Source of the DNA: Pseudomonadota bacterium
Lineage (GTDB): Bacteria > Hydrothermota > 32-111 > QNBC01
DNA: 8,591 nucleotides
Reading direction: 5' to 3'
Assembly: GCA_011682715.1 (NCBI GenBank)
Contig: JAACEC010000092.1
Location: 1 to 8,591, forward strand
The notes under the pieces were generated by a model. That model saw nothing but the letters and a program-made list of their open reading frames with translations, was not told the DNA's origin and made no database searches. Positions 6,084-8,591 of this stretch are shown here, in pieces. The translations under genes were made by a program, and so were the position numbers. Positions within the stretch are counted from its first letter, which is position 1. Each line of letters opens with the position of its first letter.

Positions 6084-8090
6084 TTAATAATCTGTTATTT
6101 TCAATATATAATAACAAGTCTTATACTTCCCTGTATCAATATCAAAATGCAAATGATTGTTTGTTAAAATAACATGGGAAATAAACTTTTGCTTCCCATT
6201 CGGGTATAATGCGTATATCCCCATTTTAGCTCTAATATTATATGGCATATAGATATCAACATTAACCGGTTTTACCCATATTATAGAAGGTACTCTTTTT
6301 ATTGACGTCTGCTCAATTTTACCCGGATAATACATTAAATATTTATTCAAAAGTGATTTATCTATTATTTTTTTATCACTATCATGATATGAATCTTCTC
6401 CTACAACAATAATTATCTTATTGGAATTTCTCAATATTTTTCTATCTAAAGGCATCATCACTAAATATAATCTATTGTTATTTGAATTAATTTCGAAACC
6501 TTTAAATCTAAACTTGCCATTACCTTTACCTGCATATGTAAAATACCTTTTGGACACAAATGAAAAAATGCCTTTTCTATAATTCCAAAATAAATTATTA
6601 TTTTTTATAATATTATTTTTGGGTATATTAAGTTTAATTAATGCTAAATTCGATTTATCTGTAAATCTAATAATCACCCTTTTAATATAATAAAGTAACC
6701 CCTTTACACCTATCATTGGATTATACTTATACTGAAATACCTTTTCTATCTTTTTATCTTTATCGCCTATATTCAATATTAATGAATCCTTATTTACAGG
6801 AATATAAGCATTTCTAAGCATATAAGACATAATCGGGATAAACAATACTTGTAATGAATAAGGATTTTCAAGAGAGGTAAGGTAATATTTCTGCCTTTTG
6901 TGAGGATTTTCCACATAGTTTCCATGTGCATACATTAAAAAATAAAATACACCATCATAATCATTATAAGCTGATAATATTGGAATCAATATAATGGGCT
7001 CTATACGATAAATTGATGGGTAACCAATATTCCATTCATCTACAACAATAGGCTTATTTTGATAATTAACTGTCAACATTCTGGTAGGAAATGCTGGCGG
7101 AATATTCTTATTGAATACTAAAGGAGAAGAATTTCTTAACACCTTGTCTGAATTCCCTACAGCATATTTACCGTAAGTATGAACACATATAAAATCAACA
7201 ATTTTATAAAGTATTTTCTGTGTATAGTAGGAATATGGATTGTTTGTGAATGTCATTGGGACTTTGACACCAATACTTCTCAAGAATTCTTTCATATTCA
7301 TAAAATAACTTGAGTCTTCCTTTGCCGCGAACTGAAGTAAGTATTTATATGTTTTGCTATTCTTAGAAGTCGGGAATTGAATCTTAGAGAAACCATATTT
7401 CCCTTTATATAAATTCCAATACCTGCGAAGCAATTTTTTCCCTCCTTTTATTCTTAACAATTTGTCCACAGAATTTTCATTTGTCAAAATTATAAAAGCA
7501 AGTGCCGAATCGTCCTTATATTTTATTCCAGTATAAATATTTTTATGGTTCATCAAAGAATCCCAAAATACCTTTATTCCACTTATATAACTGGAATCCA
7601 TCAATGTTGCTACTCTTGTAGCATTAAAGGAATAACCATTTTCCCCTTTATAATTCAAATAAAGCATGTTTAATGAATATAAAACATAATATATCTTATG
7701 CTCAGACAAAGAATATGTTAAGTAATCGAATTTTTTTATTTTATCCTTATTAAATTGATTCTTTTCCCTCTCCCACAACCCCGGATAGTGTATTCTAACC
7801 GAATTAATTCCAACACTCTTCATATATTCAACCGATCTATCAATTGCTTTATGTGAAGCATTAGGATAGCTCCAACCTACAGTTGTTCCGAAAAATCTGA
7901 TTCTTTTACCCGTTTTCGCAATCACAAAATGACCGTCTTTTACAGTAATCCAATTTAAAGAATTTGTATTATTTATTATATCTAATCTACTTGGAATATC
8001 CAACCTAAACCAATTCGAACAGTAAATATATTTAACGTGAAAAAATATAAACAATAACATAATATATAAAAACAAATGTTTCTTTTTCAT
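6084..8090 (-). CDS. Secreted clan GH-A glycoside hydrolase (cellulase-family-like)
   Basis: I start this 668-residue protein at ATG 8090, which gives a clean signal peptide (MKKKHLFLYIMLLFIFF, likely cut near residue 24, YIYC/S). The frame is open to 8258, but that extension crosses two promoters and the divergent gene. The catalytic part has a typical GH-A (beta/alpha)8 opening: DGHFVIAKTGKRIRFFGTT (52-70), then SVGINSVRIHYPG (92-104). The expected acid/base is E205 in ILTNENS, and the nucleophile E352 in PIVVDEWNIGYPS. HTYGKY (304-309) is another barrel motif. Residues from about 430 form beta-rich accessory domains with no clear family. Unlike the deacetylase, the C-terminus does not show a convincing sorting domain. 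Substrate unknown; in this context it may trim the locus's own glycan or degrade an external one. No Shine-Dalgarno site is visible, because the -10 box is 6 nt before the ATG. Confidence 0.85.
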   Translation of the reverse strand: MKKKHLFLYIMLLFIFFHVKYIYCSNWFRLDIPSRLDIINNTNSLNWITVKDGHFVIAKTGKRIRFFGTTVGWSYPNASHKAIDRSVEYMKSVGINSVRIHYPGLWEREKNQFNKDKIKKFDYLTYSLSEHKIYYVLYSLNMLYLNYKGENGYSFNATRVATLMDSSYISGIKVFWDSLMNHKNIYTGIKYKDDSALAFIILTNENSVDKLLRIKGGKKLLRRYWNLYKGKYGFSKIQFPTSKNSKTYKYLLQFAAKEDSSYFMNMKEFLRSIGVKVPMTFTNNPYSYYTQKILYKIVDFICVHTYGKYAVGNSDKVLRNSSPLVFNKNIPPAFPTRMLTVNYQNKPIVVDEWNIGYPSIYRIEPIILIPILSAYNDYDGVFYFLMYAHGNYVENPHKRQKYYLTSLENPYSLQVLFIPIMSYMLRNAYIPVNKDSLILNIGDKDKKIEKVFQYKYNPMIGVKGLLYYIKRVIIRFTDKSNLALIKLNIPKNNIIKNNNLFWNYRKGIFSFVSKRYFTYAGKGNGKFRFKGFEINSNNNRLYLVMMPLDRKILRNSNKIIIVVGEDSYHDSDKKIIDKSLLNKYLMYYPGKIEQTSIKRVPSIIWVKPVNVDIYMPYNIRAKMGIYALYPNGKQKFISHVILTNNHLHFDIDTGKYKTCYYILKITDY

Positions 8091-8096
8091 ACAACG

Positions 8097-8125
8097 ATTA
8101 TAATGCAATTTACGAGATTTTTCAA
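8097..8125 (-). promoter_or_regulatory. Sigma-70 promoter of the glycoside hydrolase gene
   Basis: On the minus strand TTGAAA (8120-8125) is followed by a 17-nt spacer and a perfect TATAAT (8097-8102). Only 6 nt (CGTTGT) separate the -10 box from ATG 8090, so the predicted transcript begins at or next to the start codon. Confidence 0.72.
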
Positions 8126-8130
8126 TAGAA

Positions 8131-8159
8131 TTGACAAAGTATAACAAATATAATATAAG
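8131..8159 (+). promoter_or_regulatory. Sigma-70 promoter of the divergent glycosyltransferase gene
   Basis: The plus strand has TTGACA (8131-8136), 17 nt, then TATAAG (8154-8159). The ATG at 8170 follows after 10 nt with no purine-rich ribosome site. This promoter stands back to back with the hydrolase promoter; 5 bp separate the two -35 boxes, so a regulator binding there could control both. Confidence 0.68.
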
Positions 8160-8169
8160 TTTATGGATT

Positions 8170-8591
8170 ATGAGAATATTGGTTGTTGATAACGGTTTGG
8201 GACCTTTTGTTGATGAACAGGTTGAATCTATAAGAGAAACTGATCCATCTATAGACATAATACGTTATTCCTTTAGCGGTAAGAATAACAAATTCAACTA
8301 TCTAAAAGCCATTTTCAAAATAAATAAAATTATTCAGGAAAATAATATTGATATTATACACGCCCACTACGGTTTAACAGGTTTTATATCACTCTTCCAA
8401 AACAAATGCCCCATGATCTGCACATTTCACGGAAGTGATGTTTTATACGTTAAATGGCAAAGTCTCATTTCTCGTTTTGTTGCAAGGCATTGTGCCGTAT
8501 CAATAGCAGTATCTAAAAAGATTGCAAAGATTTTAAATACAAAAAATACTTATGTGATTCCTTGTGGTGTTGATCGTGAATTTTTTAGACC
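8170..8591 (+). CDS. GT4-family glycosyltransferase (3' end beyond window)
   Basis: The N-terminal 140 residues of a GT-B-fold retaining glycosyltransferase are present; the gene runs off the right edge. From ATG 8170 it reads MRILVVDNGLGPFVDEQVES, the first beta strand of the acceptor-binding domain. Typical GT4 landmarks follow in order: IDIIHAHYGLTGF (60-72), TFHGSD (85-90), SIAVSKKIAKIL (111-122) and VIPCGVDREFFRP (129-141), the linker into the nucleotide-sugar domain, which is missing here. The alternative ATG at 8163 is in another frame and stops after eight codons. It probably transfers a sugar from a nucleotide donor onto a growing glycan at the cytoplasmic face of the membrane. Divergent to the hydrolase gene and sharing its 79-bp promoter region, which supports membership of the same polysaccharide locus. 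Confidence 0.9.
   Translation, partial: MRILVVDNGLGPFVDEQVESIRETDPSIDIIRYSFSGKNNKFNYLKAIFKINKIIQENNIDIIHAHYGLTGFISLFQNKCPMICTFHGSDVLYVKWQSLISRFVARHCAVSIAVSKKIAKILNTKNTYVIPCGVDREFFR

Noticed and set aside
8091..8258. N-terminal extension of the glycoside hydrolase frame to 8258
   Set aside because: It adds 56 residues in front of a clear signal peptide, crosses two good promoters and overlaps the start of the divergent glycosyltransferase gene.
1..8591. CRISPR arrays, tRNA or rRNA genes, origins
   Set aside because: Reading both strands showed no regularly spaced repeats, no cloverleaf-like stretch and no rRNA-like sequence; nearly all the window is coding.

Overview
This window is AT-rich bacterial DNA, especially in its right two thirds. 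One gene carries a C-terminal tail resembling a type IX secretion (Por) sorting domain, next to a CARDB-like domain. This suggests a poorly characterised lineage in or near the FCB group, or a candidate phylum such as WOR-3 or Cloacimonadota. That placement is inference; there is no rRNA or taxonomic marker here.

Left block (1-1933, all minus strand): a compact operon starting from a good sigma-70 promoter (1905-1933). In transcription order it encodes a Cys-rich zinc-ribbon-like protein, a second one, an NfnA/SudB/PyrK-type FAD, [2Fe-2S] and NAD(P)-binding reductase subunit, and a third zinc-ribbon-like protein cut by the window edge. The gaps are 6 to 8 nt. The three Cys-rich pieces are copies of one module. 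The first two are probably halves of a single tandem-domain gene separated by a one-base frame change near 1370-1386: the missing CPHC knuckle of the second module lies intact in its reading frame, upstream of any usable start codon.

Middle (1961-2257, plus strand): a broken remnant of the N-terminal helix-turn-helix of an ISNCY-like transposase, with two in-frame stops.

Right block (2304-8591): a surface-polysaccharide locus. A minus-strand operon runs from a consensus promoter at 6010-6038 through a short glycosyltransferase-like fragment, a DUF354 GT-B-like protein, and a secreted NodB/CE4-like polysaccharide deacetylase with CARDB-like and sorting domains. Further right is a secreted clan GH-A glycoside hydrolase (minus) and, divergently, a GT4 glycosyltransferase (plus, runs off the window). 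They are served by back-to-back promoters in a 79-bp intergenic space. A glycosyltransferase, a secreted hydrolase and a secreted deacetylase side by side resemble the toolkit for making, trimming and de-N-acetylating an exopolysaccharide. The glycan itself cannot be read from the sequence.

Three promoters of the right block place the -10 box only 6 to 10 nt before the start codon with no Shine-Dalgarno site, which predicts leaderless mRNAs. The left operon uses ordinary Shine-Dalgarno sites for most of its genes.
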